DNA of 64,000 bases from Bacteroidaceae bacterium (GTDB taxonomy: Bacteria; Bacteroidota; Bacteroidia; Bacteroidales; Bacteroidaceae), in NCBI GenBank assembly GCA_017651245.1, contig JAGCDQ010000056.1, positions 1 to 64,000 of the forward strand, in the 5' to 3' direction. A model generated the notes under the pieces. That model saw only the letters and a list, made by a program, of their open reading frames with translations. It was not told where the DNA came from and did not search any database. Shown here piece by piece: positions 1 to 7,561 of the stretch. Both the position numbers and the translations under genes were made by a program. Numbering within the stretch: the stretch's first letter is position 1; each line of letters begins with the position of its first letter.

Positions 1-47
1 TATATTATAAAATTCCATTCTCTCTATTTTCCATTTTCCGAATGGTG

Positions 48-86
48 CTTAATGGGACGATGGGACAAAGGGACGTGGGACGTTTT
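48..86 (-). repeat. GGGAC-rich repeat, left arm of cassette inverted pair
   Basis: A 39-base element made of GGGACg/a units. Its reverse complement starts AAAACGTCCCA and ends CGTCCCATTAAG, exactly as does the element at 4178-4216, with the internal GTCCC units arranged differently. The two arms are inverted relative to each other and bracket the accessory genes between them. Confidence 0.75.
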
Positions 87-198
87 CTTTACGATACCAA
101 GAAGTGAATCTTGTATTTTGCTACCTCTCAAATTACACTTTTCCCATCCTATCATCGCACAAGCCGTTTAGCCATCGGCTTTGTACGAAAAAATAGTG

Positions 199-230
199 AA
201 AATCGGGGCGTTTTTGCCTCGATTTTTGTT
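199..230 (+). terminator. Intrinsic terminator
   Basis: An 11-base-pair stem (AAAATCGGGGC with GCCTCGATTTT, one G-U pair) around a 6-base loop, followed by a T-rich tail. No plus-strand gene precedes it in the window, so it probably ends a gene to the left. Confidence 0.65.
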
Positions 231-297
231 ATGTGCTTGATTATCATTTATATGTTTTTTGGCGGTGATTTTTCTTGAAAAAAAGTGTGTGTTTTGC

Positions 298-329
298 TTG
301 GTGGATTGAAGGAAAAACACGTACCTTTG
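298..329 (+). promoter_or_regulatory. Bacteroidota-type promoter of cassette gene 1
   Basis: TTG at 298-300, a 21-base spacer and a perfect TACCTTTG -7 box at 322-329. The coding start at 387 lies about 50 bases past the expected transcription start. Confidence 0.65.
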
Positions 330-386
330 CTGTTCCCTTTGGTGGGGAAAATGAACTTTATAAAACCATAAAAAACAGCAGATGTT

Positions 387-935
387 ATGAAAGTAAACAT
401 GAACAAAGAAGAATTGAAGGAGACGGCACAAGATGCGCGTCGTGCGCTCGAACGGGAGCGCGAGAGAATGATGGAAGAGGTGGAACGTATGGAGGGTTTC
501 CTGCGTGTGATGGATGCAACGGATGACCTGCTGGCGGAGATTGACCGTCTGAATGAGGAACTGGCGGAGCGGGATGCGGAGATGGACAATCTGCACCAAC
601 AGTTGCAGGAGGAGAAGGAGAAGAACCAAGCGCTGGAAATGAAGATGGCGGAGATGAGCAAGTTGTCGGCTGGGGTGGCGAAGAAGGCCTCTCAGGAGGA
701 GTTGCTCAAAGCGTTGCGCACCTTTGTCAACAAGTCGAAACACAAGCGGATTGAGAAGCGCACAGCCATCAAGGAGATGGTGCTGGAGATTGCCAACGCT
801 AATGGAATTATACTTCCGGAAGACTTGGCGGCGACCATCGACAGCCTCGATGATGTGCAGCCGGAGGCGAAGGTGGTGAATGTGCAGGGCAACTATAATG
901 ACATCCACGACAACGGCAATGTGAACAGGGCATAA
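387..935 (+). CDS. Coiled-coil protein of accessory cassette
   Basis: Unrecognised 182-residue protein. Residues about 5-92 are an unbroken, charged heptad-like helix rich in Glu, Arg and Leu, so a long coiled coil is likely. Residues 100-155 look like a small helical domain. The last 17 residues change character to VQGNYNDIHDN (166-176) plus GNVNRA, a beta-prone Asn/Gly/Asp motif that recurs at the start of the next protein. It follows a good promoter (298-329) and ends 15 bases before the next start, so the two are probably co-transcribed. There is no signal peptide or membrane segment. A scaffold or oligomerising role is only an inference. Confidence 0.75.
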   Translation: MKVNMNKEELKETAQDARRALERERERMMEEVERMEGFLRVMDATDDLLAEIDRLNEELAERDAEMDNLHQQLQEEKEKNQALEMKMAEMSKLSAGVAKKASQEELLKALRTFVNKSKHKRIEKRTAIKEMVLEIANANGIILPEDLAATIDSLDDVQPEAKVVNVQGNYNDIHDNGNVNRA

Positions 936-950
936 GAGAGGAGGTGAAGT

Positions 951-1343
951 ATGGCAGGGAACACTGTTTACGTGCAGGGCAACTATGTGGACGTGCACGA
1001 CAATGAGGTGGTGAACCTCACGATTGACAAGGTGGGAACGCTGAAGGTGGCTGAGGGTCAACAGCCTCAGGCATGTTCCGTCCCCGAGGTGCTGGCTGAA
1101 AGCGAGCTGTGGGAGAGCGTGAAGGAGGCTGGCTTGGTGAATGACCAGGGACTGCCCGCCGTCTCACGTCCCGAGGCGGCTCTGCTGGCAGACATGCTGG
1201 CTCAGCGGCTGGGCATTGCCAACAAATGGAAGATGTTTGAGCAGATGTGGCATCGGAACAACATGCGCTGCGACTACAACACGGCGCTCAATCAGAAGAA
1301 ATCATTGGAGTTTCAAGAAAAACTCAAAAAAATCTTAGGCTGA
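951..1343 (+). CDS. Small protein with N-terminal VQGNY-D-HDN motif
   Basis: Unrecognised 130-residue protein. It opens with a beta-prone segment containing VQGNYVDVHDN (8-18), nearly the same as the C-terminus of the protein encoded just upstream. After a linker, residues about 60-130 form a basic, helical domain rich in aromatic residues (LGIANKWKMFEQMWHRNNMRCDYNTAL). A GAGGAGG-like purine run precedes the start. A strong terminator follows directly, so this is the last gene of its short transcript. The facing motifs on two adjacent proteins suggest they assemble together; this is inference. Confidence 0.72.
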   Translation: MAGNTVYVQGNYVDVHDNEVVNLTIDKVGTLKVAEGQQPQACSVPEVLAESELWESVKEAGLVNDQGLPAVSRPEAALLADMLAQRLGIANKWKMFEQMWHRNNMRCDYNTALNQKKSLEFQEKLKKILG

Positions 1344-1368
1344 CTTTCAAGCAGATAGCCTAATCCGT

Positions 1369-1409
1369 ACCCCCTACGCGTACCCACTGCGTAGGGGGTT
1401 TTTGTTTTC
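1369..1409 (+). terminator. Intrinsic terminator of the two-gene unit
   Basis: A perfect 11-base-pair stem (ACCCCCTACGC with GCGTAGGGGGT) around a 9-base loop, followed by TTTTTGTTTT. It separates the first two cassette genes from the next transcript. Confidence 0.85.
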
Positions 1410-1418
1410 AGATGTCCG

Positions 1419-1426
1419 TACCTTTG
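1419..1426 (+). promoter_or_regulatory. -7 box of second cassette transcript
   Basis: A perfect TACCTTTG directly after the terminator. No clear TTG is seen at the right distance upstream, so only the -7 element is claimed. It would drive the small protein, VirE-like and DUF5675 genes. Confidence 0.5.
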
Positions 1427-1538
1427 CATCGTCGAAAGACAAAAAACATTTAATTAACCCTGAGTTGGAGTGAGGAGGATGTTCCCGGGTAAATGCGCAA
1501 AGATTCCAACCTTCTTCTCGCTAAAACAACTCAAAACA

Positions 1539-2000
1539 ATGAAGAGAAATTTCAAGAAGAATCTTTTGATTCAGGATGTGAAAATGGACGGCAACATCAA
1601 TTTCCAGACAAACGGTGACATCAACATCTTTCCCTGCCCTTGGGAGGATGACAAGCAAGTGACGAACGGTGAGCGTGTACGCTATCGTGCTGGCATCGAA
1701 GTGGATGCCGACGGCCGTACAAGAGTGAAGCGTTACAATGACGGCATGAATGGCCCGAAGCAGGACACCCTCTTCGAGACGGCTCATGGAAGCGTGAAGG
1801 TTACCAGACCCATGTATCGTAGAACTGACACCAAAGGTCACAAGGCTGGTGAGAGACTGCTGCATAAAGAATTCGTACACGTTACCTTCAAGTTCCCCAA
1901 GAAACTGGGGCTGGCACTCACCAAGGCACTCTATCAGGAGGAGGCTGACGAGATCATGTCGTTCTTCAAGACCAGAAAGGAGGAGACGATATGGAAATGA
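1539..2000 (+). CDS. Basic small protein, third cassette gene
   Basis: Unrecognised protein of 153 residues from the chosen ATG at 1539 (MKRNFKKNL). Upstream in-frame starts exist at 1470 (GTG) and 1479 but would add a Cys/Pro-rich stretch that looks non-coding. Near the N-terminus it carries MDGNINFQTNGDINIF, another Asn/Gly/Asp beta-type motif that recalls the motifs in the two preceding proteins. The rest is basic (GERVRYRAG..., RPMYRRTDTKGHKAGERL) and ends in a helical segment, which would suit nucleic-acid contact, but no domain is recognised. Its end overlaps the start of the VirE-like gene by 10 bases, indicating translational coupling. Confidence 0.65.
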   Translation: MKRNFKKNLLIQDVKMDGNINFQTNGDINIFPCPWEDDKQVTNGERVRYRAGIEVDADGRTRVKRYNDGMNGPKQDTLFETAHGSVKVTRPMYRRTDTKGHKAGERLLHKEFVHVTFKFPKKLGLALTKALYQEEADEIMSFFKTRKEETIWK

Positions 2001-4225
2001 TGAAGAATTTCACGTGCATAGGTAAGGGGCATGGCGCTCCTTGCCTCCCTGCCACAAGAGAGGATTGGGAAGCACTCCGCCGTGAGCCTTGGCTTGCCCA
2101 GATGTGTGAACGCATTGAAAAGGGTGATGAGCAACTGAAGCACCGCCTGCCTGTGTGGACTCCTCACTGCGCTGAATTCAAGGACAACCACCGTGCCATT
2201 GCTGATGCGCTGAAGCCATTGAACCGCCTGATGCTGGACTTCGACGAGAAGGGACACACGGATGAAATCAAGGCGAAGCTGCTGGAGTCCTCACCATTGG
2301 AGCCGCTGCTGATTGAGGAGTCGGTGCGTCGTGGCACTCACGTACTGGTGGAGCTGCCTGATGGCATGGATGCAGACACGGCACAACAGCTGATGAAGGA
2401 GGCTACTGGATTCACACCCGATGCAGCCGTGAAGGATGTTTCAAGGTGCATCTACATGGTGACAGAGGCGCACACGAAGTATGTATCAGACAAGTTGTTT
2501 GACACCACGGAATGTAAAAAGACGAACACGAATAACACGAACCTTCAGCTCGGCGTAGCCAATAAAAATAATTCGGTAGATTCGGTAGATTCGTGTTCAG
2601 AAAAAAGCAATTTGTGTTTCAAAGGCATCAAATATGAGGAGATTATCCGTGAGTACTGGCGTCGCAATGGTGGTGAGCCAGCCGAGGGTGAGCGCAATGT
2701 GAAACTGCACAAGTTGGCGGTGAATCTTCGTGCCATTTGCGACAACAAGAAGGAGGTGCTGATGGAGATCATGCCAAGGTTTGGCTTGTCGGATGTAGAA
2801 TTGAAATCGGTGGTGGATTCAGCCTGCAAGGAGCCTCCCAAGGGTGTATCGAAGATGATGCAGGGCATTGTGGATGCACTCGAACTGGGTATTTCCTCCG
2901 ACGAAATCGAGGATGCCGAGGCGGTGGCAGCAGAGACGGGCGTGAAGGTGAACGTGAAAGCCTTGCCGATGGGTTTGAAGGAATCGCTGGCTGGTGTGCC
3001 TGTGAGTATGCACATGCCCGTGCTGTGTGGGGTGCTTCCCATTGCAGCGGCATACGCTGATCAGGTGCAGGTGGAGTATTGCGACGGCAACTTGCAGCAC
3101 TTGGGATTGATGAGCATCATTCGAGGTGAGCAGGCATCGAACAAGAGCGTGGTGAAGAACGCCGTGGAGGTGTGGAAACGCCAGTTTGACGAGGAGGATG
3201 CCTTGGCTCGCAAGCGTGAGGAGGAATGGAAGGAATGCAAGAAAGGCCGCAAGGCAAATGAGAAAGCACCTGAAGACCCTCATGTGTTGATAAGAATGGT
3301 GCCTGTGACGGTCAGCTGTTCCACCTTGCTCAAGCGATTCAAGAATGCTGGAGGTCACACCTTGTATTCCTTTGGTGAGGAACTGGACACGCTCCGCAAG
3401 ACGAACGGGGCAGGCTCATGGAGTTCAAAGTACGACATCTACCGCCTCTCGTTTGATAAAGGTGAGTGGGGACAGGATTACAACTCGGATTCCGCTGAAT
3501 CGGGTGTGGTGAAGGTCGCCTACAACTGGACGATACTCGGCACGAACGGAGCCATGCGGAAGTGCTTCAAGTCGGACAACATCGAGAATGGTCTTTCTTC
3601 CCGAATCCTCGTTGCTGAGATGCCCGATGGTGCTTTCTCGAAGATGCCCAAGTTTGGCAGGCGTTCAGCAGAGGATGAGGCAAGAATCCAAGAGGCTGTG
3701 ACAAGGTTGCGTTCTTTCTCTGGGTTGATTGACACGCCCCGTCTGCGGAAAGCCATTGAGGAATGGGTGGAAGGCAAGCGTGTGGAGGCTGCCAAGGACA
3801 TCGACCATGTGAAGGACACCTACCGCAAACGTGCTGCCGTGATTGGCTTCCGCTGTGGCGTTGTATTCCACCTACTTTCGGGCAAGGACAAGGAATCGAA
3901 GCAATGTCTTGACTTCGCCCTGATGATGGCAGAGTACTGTCTTTCTCAGCAAATCAAAGCCTTTGGCGAGGCGTTGCAAAGCCAGTATGTGGATGCCAAG
4001 GAAGAATGCCAGCGATATGGTGCCAACCACAGCGTGTTTGACCAACTGGCTCCCACCTTCTCTCGTGATGATCTACGTGCCCTGAAATCAGGCACTACTG
4101 AAAGTGGGCTTCGTAATATCCTGATGCGATGGAAACGCGATGGTTGGATAGAGTCCGTTGACCGCCATCACTGGCAAAAAACGTCCCAATGTCCCATCGT
4201 CCCACGTCCCATTAAGGTAAATTGA
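1991..4225 (+). CDS. VirE N-terminal / DUF3987-type primase-helicase-like protein
   Basis: A 744-residue protein of the kind found in Bacteroidales mobile islands. The N-terminal third (LNRLMLDFDEKGHTDEI near residues 75-95) resembles the VirE N-terminal, primase-like domain. After an Asn/Ser-rich linker (about 175-205, including a small tandem repeat at 2574-2597) comes a helical PriCT-like region, then a DUF3987-type helicase-like part whose IIRGEQASNKS replaces a classical Walker A motif. It overlaps the preceding gene by 10 bases. The last residues (QCPIVPRPIKVN) are encoded by the GGGAC repeat at 4178-4216, so the repeat has grown into, or supplied, the 3' end of the gene. A DNA replication or processing role is family-level inference; the biological function is unknown. 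Confidence 0.8.
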   Translation: MEMMKNFTCIGKGHGAPCLPATREDWEALRREPWLAQMCERIEKGDEQLKHRLPVWTPHCAEFKDNHRAIADALKPLNRLMLDFDEKGHTDEIKAKLLESSPLEPLLIEESVRRGTHVLVELPDGMDADTAQQLMKEATGFTPDAAVKDVSRCIYMVTEAHTKYVSDKLFDTTECKKTNTNNTNLQLGVANKNNSVDSVDSCSEKSNLCFKGIKYEEIIREYWRRNGGEPAEGERNVKLHKLAVNLRAICDNKKEVLMEIMPRFGLSDVELKSVVDSACKEPPKGVSKMMQGIVDALELGISSDEIEDAEAVAAETGVKVNVKALPMGLKESLAGVPVSMHMPVLCGVLPIAAAYADQVQVEYCDGNLQHLGLMSIIRGEQASNKSVVKNAVEVWKRQFDEEDALARKREEEWKECKKGRKANEKAPEDPHVLIRMVPVTVSCSTLLKRFKNAGGHTLYSFGEELDTLRKTNGAGSWSSKYDIYRLSFDKGEWGQDYNSDSAESGVVKVAYNWTILGTNGAMRKCFKSDNIENGLSSRILVAEMPDGAFSKMPKFGRRSAEDEARIQEAVTRLRSFSGLIDTPRLRKAIEEWVEGKRVEAAKDIDHVKDTYRKRAAVIGFRCGVVFHLLSGKDKESKQCLDFALMMAEYCLSQQIKAFGEALQSQYVDAKEECQRYGANHSVFDQLAPTFSRDDLRALKSGTTESGLRNILMRWKRDGWIESVDRHHWQKTSQCPIVPRPIKVN
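4178..4216 (+). repeat. GGGAC-rich repeat, right arm of cassette inverted pair
   Basis: A 39-base element of four GTCCC units, inverted relative to 48-86 and sharing both ends with it (AAAACGTCCCA and CGTCCCATTAAG). It lies inside the 3' end of the VirE-like gene. It is followed by a low-complexity AATTGAGAATTGAAAATT spacer of a type common between genes in this window. Confidence 0.75.
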
Positions 4226-4251
4226 GAATTGAAAATTATAAATTGAAGATT

Positions 4252-4674
4252 ATGGAACTGACATTGACAAGAATAGCAAAACGCAAGACCTACACAATTG
4301 GTAGGCTCAGCATCAACGACGAGTATTTCTGTGACACCCTCGAACCCACTTGGCGCGACTATGCACATGGTGGCTACAAAATCAAAGGCAAGAGTGCCAT
4401 TCCCGAAGGTCGCTACGCCATCGTCATCACTTGGTCGCCTCGCATGAAAAAGTGGCTTCCGCTGCTTGTTGGCGACCATAATTTCAACAAGAATTGGCAA
4501 GGGGTGCGCATCCATGCAGGCAACACATCGAAAGACACCGAGGGCTGCATCCTCGTGGGGCAGAACCGACAAGTGGGGCAAGTGCTTGATTCACGGCTAT
4601 GGATCCAACGGCTGCTGCAACGCATCACCGATGCCAAAGAGAAAGACGAAACCGTGTGGCTGACGGTGAAGTAA
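4252..4674 (+). CDS. DUF5675 family protein, YkuD-like motif
   Basis: A 140-residue protein of the DUF5675 family, often carried by Bacteroidales prophages and islands. The ATG at 4252 (MELTLTRIAK) is preferred to an in-frame start at 4222, which lies in the low-complexity spacer. The core shows a His at 88 and a Gly-Cys at 98-99 in IHAGNTSKDTEGCILVG, which resembles the His...Ser-x-Gly-Cys active site of L,D-transpeptidases (YkuD fold). That similarity is seen by eye and is not proven. No signal peptide is visible, so if it acts on the cell wall it must leave the cell another way, for example by lysis. It is the last gene of the cassette, and a weak terminator follows. Confidence 0.75.
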   Translation: MELTLTRIAKRKTYTIGRLSINDEYFCDTLEPTWRDYAHGGYKIKGKSAIPEGRYAIVITWSPRMKKWLPLLVGDHNFNKNWQGVRIHAGNTSKDTEGCILVGQNRQVGQVLDSRLWIQRLLQRITDAKEKDETVWLTVK

Positions 4675-4685
4675 AGGTTAAAGAG

Positions 4686-4720
4686 AGGGGAGGCTCCAAA
4701 TCGGATACCTCTCCTTGTTA
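4686..4720 (+). terminator. Probable terminator after the DUF5675 gene
   Basis: A stem of AGGGGAGG (4686-4693) with CCTCTCCT (4708-4715), extended by TCC/GGA across an internal loop, followed by TGTTATTC. The T-run is weak. It lies between two convergent genes. Confidence 0.45.
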
Positions 4721-4741
4721 TTCACCATTGATGTATTGGGG

Positions 4742-5332
4742 TTACTTGACGTAAATCTTTTTGCCTTGATAAAGATAGACGCCCTTTTCGGTCGGAGCGC
4801 TGTCAAGTTTTCTGCCGTCAAGGGTACACCATGTGTCATCTGTGGAGACATCGGCGTTGACGTCCTTAATATTTACAGGAAAGCTGTATTGGATCGTTTC
4901 ACGTTTCATACAGCTATGATAGTCAAGGTATCCATCATTTATCAAGACACCCAGATAGGATGAAGCCTCGAACTCCCCTTCGTTGCTTGGGGCGAAGGGC
5001 ACGTCATAAGTGAACTTATAGTTGCCCCCACCTCCCTTCTCAGGCAAAGCCTTGAGGTAGTCCTCCACTTCGGTAAGCATCAGGCTGAAATCTGATTCAA
5101 ATACCATGCCATCGAACATGTAGACTCCGCCAACCACCACCAGACGGATATTATCTGCCGGAAGCTTATTGGGCATCTCAACGCCAGCCTTATCGCACAG
5201 CTCAACGTGATATACCCACTGACCACCTTCGCATGTCAGATAACTGTTGTTGCTTACGTAGTCATCATAACTGTACAGTTTCTCGTCCGTTTGTTCTTTT
5301 GTATCAGCCCATGCACTCGTGGCGACAACCAT
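4742..5332 (-). CDS. Secreted protein with interrupted signal peptide
   Basis: Unrecognised protein of 196 residues when read from the internal ATG at 5332. Its first residues (MVVATSAWA) are the end of a classical signal peptide, and the rest of that peptide is encoded in frame just upstream but broken by a TAA (see 5333-5368). The mature part is acidic with few cysteines. The C-terminus, LDGRKLDSAPTEKGVYLYQG plus KKIYVK, matches the tail found on many secreted Prevotella-type proteins. It lies 69 bases past the end of the glycosyltransferase gene on the same strand and may be the last gene of the polysaccharide transcript. It may be a recent pseudogene, or the stop may be a sequencing error. 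Confidence 0.6.
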   Translation of the reverse strand: MVVATSAWADTKEQTDEKLYSYDDYVSNNSYLTCEGGQWVYHVELCDKAGVEMPNKLPADNIRLVVVGGVYMFDGMVFESDFSLMLTEVEDYLKALPEKGGGGNYKFTYDVPFAPSNEGEFEASSYLGVLINDGYLDYHSCMKRETIQYSFPVNIKDVNADVSTDDTWCTLDGRKLDSAPTEKGVYLYQGKKIYVK

Positions 5333-5368
5333 AAGTATGATAATTAATAAAATTTAATTTCTTTTCAT
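5333..5368 (-). other. Signal-peptide start with in-frame TAA
   Basis: Read from an ATG at 5366-5368, the frame is Met-Lys-Arg-Asn, then TAA (5354-5356), then Ile-Leu-Leu-Ile-Ile-Ile-Leu leading straight into MVVATSAWA. An A-rich leader (AAAAAAATATCAAT) precedes this ATG, as expected of a true Bacteroidota start. One base change (AAA or GAA to TAA) would explain the interruption. Confidence 0.7.
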
Positions 5369-5401
5369 ATTGATATTTTTTTAAGTTAAGGAGTACAATA
5401 C

Positions 5402-6301
5402 CTATTTCAAGGCTATCAAGTCAATTTGGTAGTGTTCCAACAATTGACGGAGTTGGATGTCGTTCTGGCCTTCGGCTTTGTTCGACTGGGTCAACCTGTC
5501 TCTACTCAGGAACTGGCGAATCAAATCAATCTGGGAATACTTCACGCCCGAACGGATAAGAGCATGTTTGGGTCGTTGCATCCGAATGCTTTGAATATAA
5601 AACCACAAATCATCGGCAATGGGGCATAGCTGACTGAAGACCGCTTCGTTAAGCACTTCCTCATCAAATGTGTCCTGAGGATAGAACACGCCTCCATAAC
5701 CCAACTGCAATAACGACATGGGGCGATACTCAAAAGTGGAATTGAGGGCAACGTGATGCTTCCAACACCGATAAGGCAACAAAGACGCTCCATCTTCAGA
5801 AAATTCGGGGATGGTCGTAGCCAAGGCAATGATGGCATCGGGATGCTGAAGATGCCCGTCAAACAGCGCCTGCACGAAATTTGAAGAGTAGTACAGGTCG
5901 TCATCCACAATGATGTGATGGAAGTCGGGATATTCTTTCAGCGAGGGAATCAGTTTCTTGTAGGAACGGATCTTGGGGGCATACTCACGAATCTCCACAC
6001 CATATTTCTGCAACACCTGCAACGCCTGAGGCATGGGTTCATTCGTGAATTCACCAGCATCTGTCCACAGCACAATCTTCGCTGGGCGCACATCCTGTTT
6101 GAGCATCGAATAAAGTGTGTACTGCACACTATGTCTCAACCGATGGCCATAACTGGTCAGAGACACCATGACGGTCGGCTCCACTTTGGATGACAATGAA
6201 ATACGCTTCCTTACATGTAAATCAAAATTGATGCGGCATTTCAACAAATTACCGGCTACAATCTCTGATAATAGTTCTATTTTTCTTTTTATATTTGCCA
6301 T
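5402..6301 (-). CDS. Glycosyltransferase of the polysaccharide locus
   Basis: A 299-residue cytoplasmic protein with a GT-A-like layout: an early strand and helix (TVMVSLTSYGHRL, residues 43-55), then IIVDDDLYY with an Asp triad at 133-135 that would bind the metal and sugar nucleotide, and later YGGVFYPQ and DDLWFY segments typical of acceptor-side loops. No membrane segment is seen. It is the only glycosyltransferase in the locus apart from the initiating sugar transferase. It starts 12 bases before the end of the beta-helix gene's spacer and reads in the same direction, so it is co-transcribed with it. The sugar donor cannot be told from sequence; UDP-Galf is possible because a Galf-making mutase is encoded nearby. 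Confidence 0.75.
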   Translation of the reverse strand: MANIKRKIELLSEIVAGNLLKCRINFDLHVRKRISLSSKVEPTVMVSLTSYGHRLRHSVQYTLYSMLKQDVRPAKIVLWTDAGEFTNEPMPQALQVLQKYGVEIREYAPKIRSYKKLIPSLKEYPDFHHIIVDDDLYYSSNFVQALFDGHLQHPDAIIALATTIPEFSEDGASLLPYRCWKHHVALNSTFEYRPMSLLQLGYGGVFYPQDTFDEEVLNEAVFSQLCPIADDLWFYIQSIRMQRPKHALIRSGVKYSQIDLIRQFLSRDRLTQSNKAEGQNDIQLRQLLEHYQIDLIALK

Positions 6302-6313
6302 ATTCTATCTATT

Positions 6314-7561
6314 TTATGGAATAATCGAGTTTTTGGAGAGGGTGACTCCGTCGGCAAAGGAGGTGTCGATGACTTTCATGCCCTCTTTGGGCATCTTCAC
6401 GTGTTCAATGTAGTTGCCCTTGATCACAAAGCCCCTACCCTTTTTTCCGAGTCGGTCGGTAGTGCCACGGATAAAGCCAATGCCAGAATACACCTTGTTG
6501 TTCTTGATCAGCACGTCATCGCTTCCGCGGAAATTCAACGAGCCATCAGCAATGGTCATGTGCTTGCGTTCGTCCATCTGACGGATTTGCTCGTCGCTCA
6601 GTCCTGTCTGGAGAAGGTCGGACATCAACTGGCTGTTATTCATCTCAAGCGTACCATAGATGGTGTTGTTCACAATCTCGATGTGATGGGACGACTGTAC
6701 ATAGATGGCATGACGCACAATGGTGCTCTCGAACACACATCCAGAGATTTTGCCGTAGGTGACACCATCGCGACCCCCCGGTATGGAAGGGCTATCGTGG
6801 CGCTGCTGAAAGACCACGCCATAACTGCCCGCTCCTCCTGCCGCATGATTTCCTCCAGCCGCCAAACCTGCACCTGGGATATACACCATGTTGCGGAACA
6901 TGCAATCCTTCACCTCCACATAGTTGCATTCATAATCGAAAAGCACGCCACCCGTTCCACCATCGAAAAGACAATTCATGACCTTCATATCGGAAGAGTT
7001 ATGCCCCACATATATCAGATAGCTGGCATCCCTCTTACTGCCCACACCTTGAAACGCTAAGCCTTTCACCACCAATCTTTCCGACTGAGGCAGAACATCC
7101 AATATGCGCATAGGTGACAAAATCTTCAGTTGGGAAGAAGTGGCTTCGCCTTGCAGGGTGAGGTTTTGAGCCTGAAGACGGACGGAGCGCGACAACACAT
7201 AAGTTCCCTCAGGAATCATCACCTGTGCACTCACTCGTGCCGCATTCTCTATCGCCTCAGCATTGTATTGGGCATCGGAAGTCGAGGCGCCAAACCAGCG
7301 GATATCGACTTGCTTGTTCTTGAGCGTACCTGTCACCTTCCCATTGCAGATGCAACCACCCTCCTCGACGGAAAGCTTGCAACCAGAAGGCAATGCTAAC
7401 GTCTTTCCTCGCAGGTCGAACTTGCTGCCCAGCACATACATCGCATTGGGTTGCGTCATTTGCTCCTGTAAGGGTGCATCAGGAGAAAGCACCACGGTCT
7501 TGGCAGCGGCAACACCTGTCAGAAGAAGCAATAGTATGAAGAGTAGCCAACCGGTTTTCAT
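6314..7561 (-). CDS. Secreted right-handed beta-helix protein
   Basis: 415 residues with a clear signal peptide (MKTGWLLFILLLLLTGVAAA). From about residue 85 onward it shows repeated short strands with Asn and Val ladders, such as VEVKDCMFRNMV, KISGCVFESTIV, IEIVNNTIYG and VLIKNNKVYSG, the pattern of pectate-lyase-like parallel beta-helices. It sits between the flippase gene (4-base overlap) and the glycosyltransferase gene, so it belongs to the polysaccharide locus. Beta-helix proteins in such loci may be lyases, epimerases or polymer-binding proteins; no catalytic residues could be assigned. The long Gly/Ala-rich insert (GAGLAAGGNHAAGGAGSYG) is notable. Confidence 0.8.
   Translation of the reverse strand: MKTGWLLFILLLLLTGVAAAKTVVLSPDAPLQEQMTQPNAMYVLGSKFDLRGKTLALPSGCKLSVEEGGCICNGKVTGTLKNKQVDIRWFGASTSDAQYNAEAIENAARVSAQVMIPEGTYVLSRSVRLQAQNLTLQGEATSSQLKILSPMRILDVLPQSERLVVKGLAFQGVGSKRDASYLIYVGHNSSDMKVMNCLFDGGTGGVLFDYECNYVEVKDCMFRNMVYIPGAGLAAGGNHAAGGAGSYGVVFQQRHDSPSIPGGRDGVTYGKISGCVFESTIVRHAIYVQSSHHIEIVNNTIYGTLEMNNSQLMSDLLQTGLSDEQIRQMDERKHMTIADGSLNFRGSDDVLIKNNKVYSGIGFIRGTTDRLGKKGRGFVIKGNYIEHVKMPKEGMKVIDTSFADGVTLSKNSIIP

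Larger units (their letters stand above)
1..386. other. Left flank without a gene
   Basis: No convincing coding region is visible. The stretch holds one arm of a GGGAC-rich inverted repeat (48-86), an intrinsic terminator (199-230) that probably ends a plus-strand gene lying left of the window, and the promoter of the first cassette gene (298-329). A long reading frame on the minus strand here is His/Leu-rich and lies mostly opposite the coiled-coil gene, so it was not called. Confidence 0.6.

Noticed and set aside
168-1061. Long minus-strand frame of 297 codons
   Set aside because: It is His/Leu-rich with no domain, spans the repeat, the promoter and two likelier plus-strand genes, and looks like the mirror of their codon bias.
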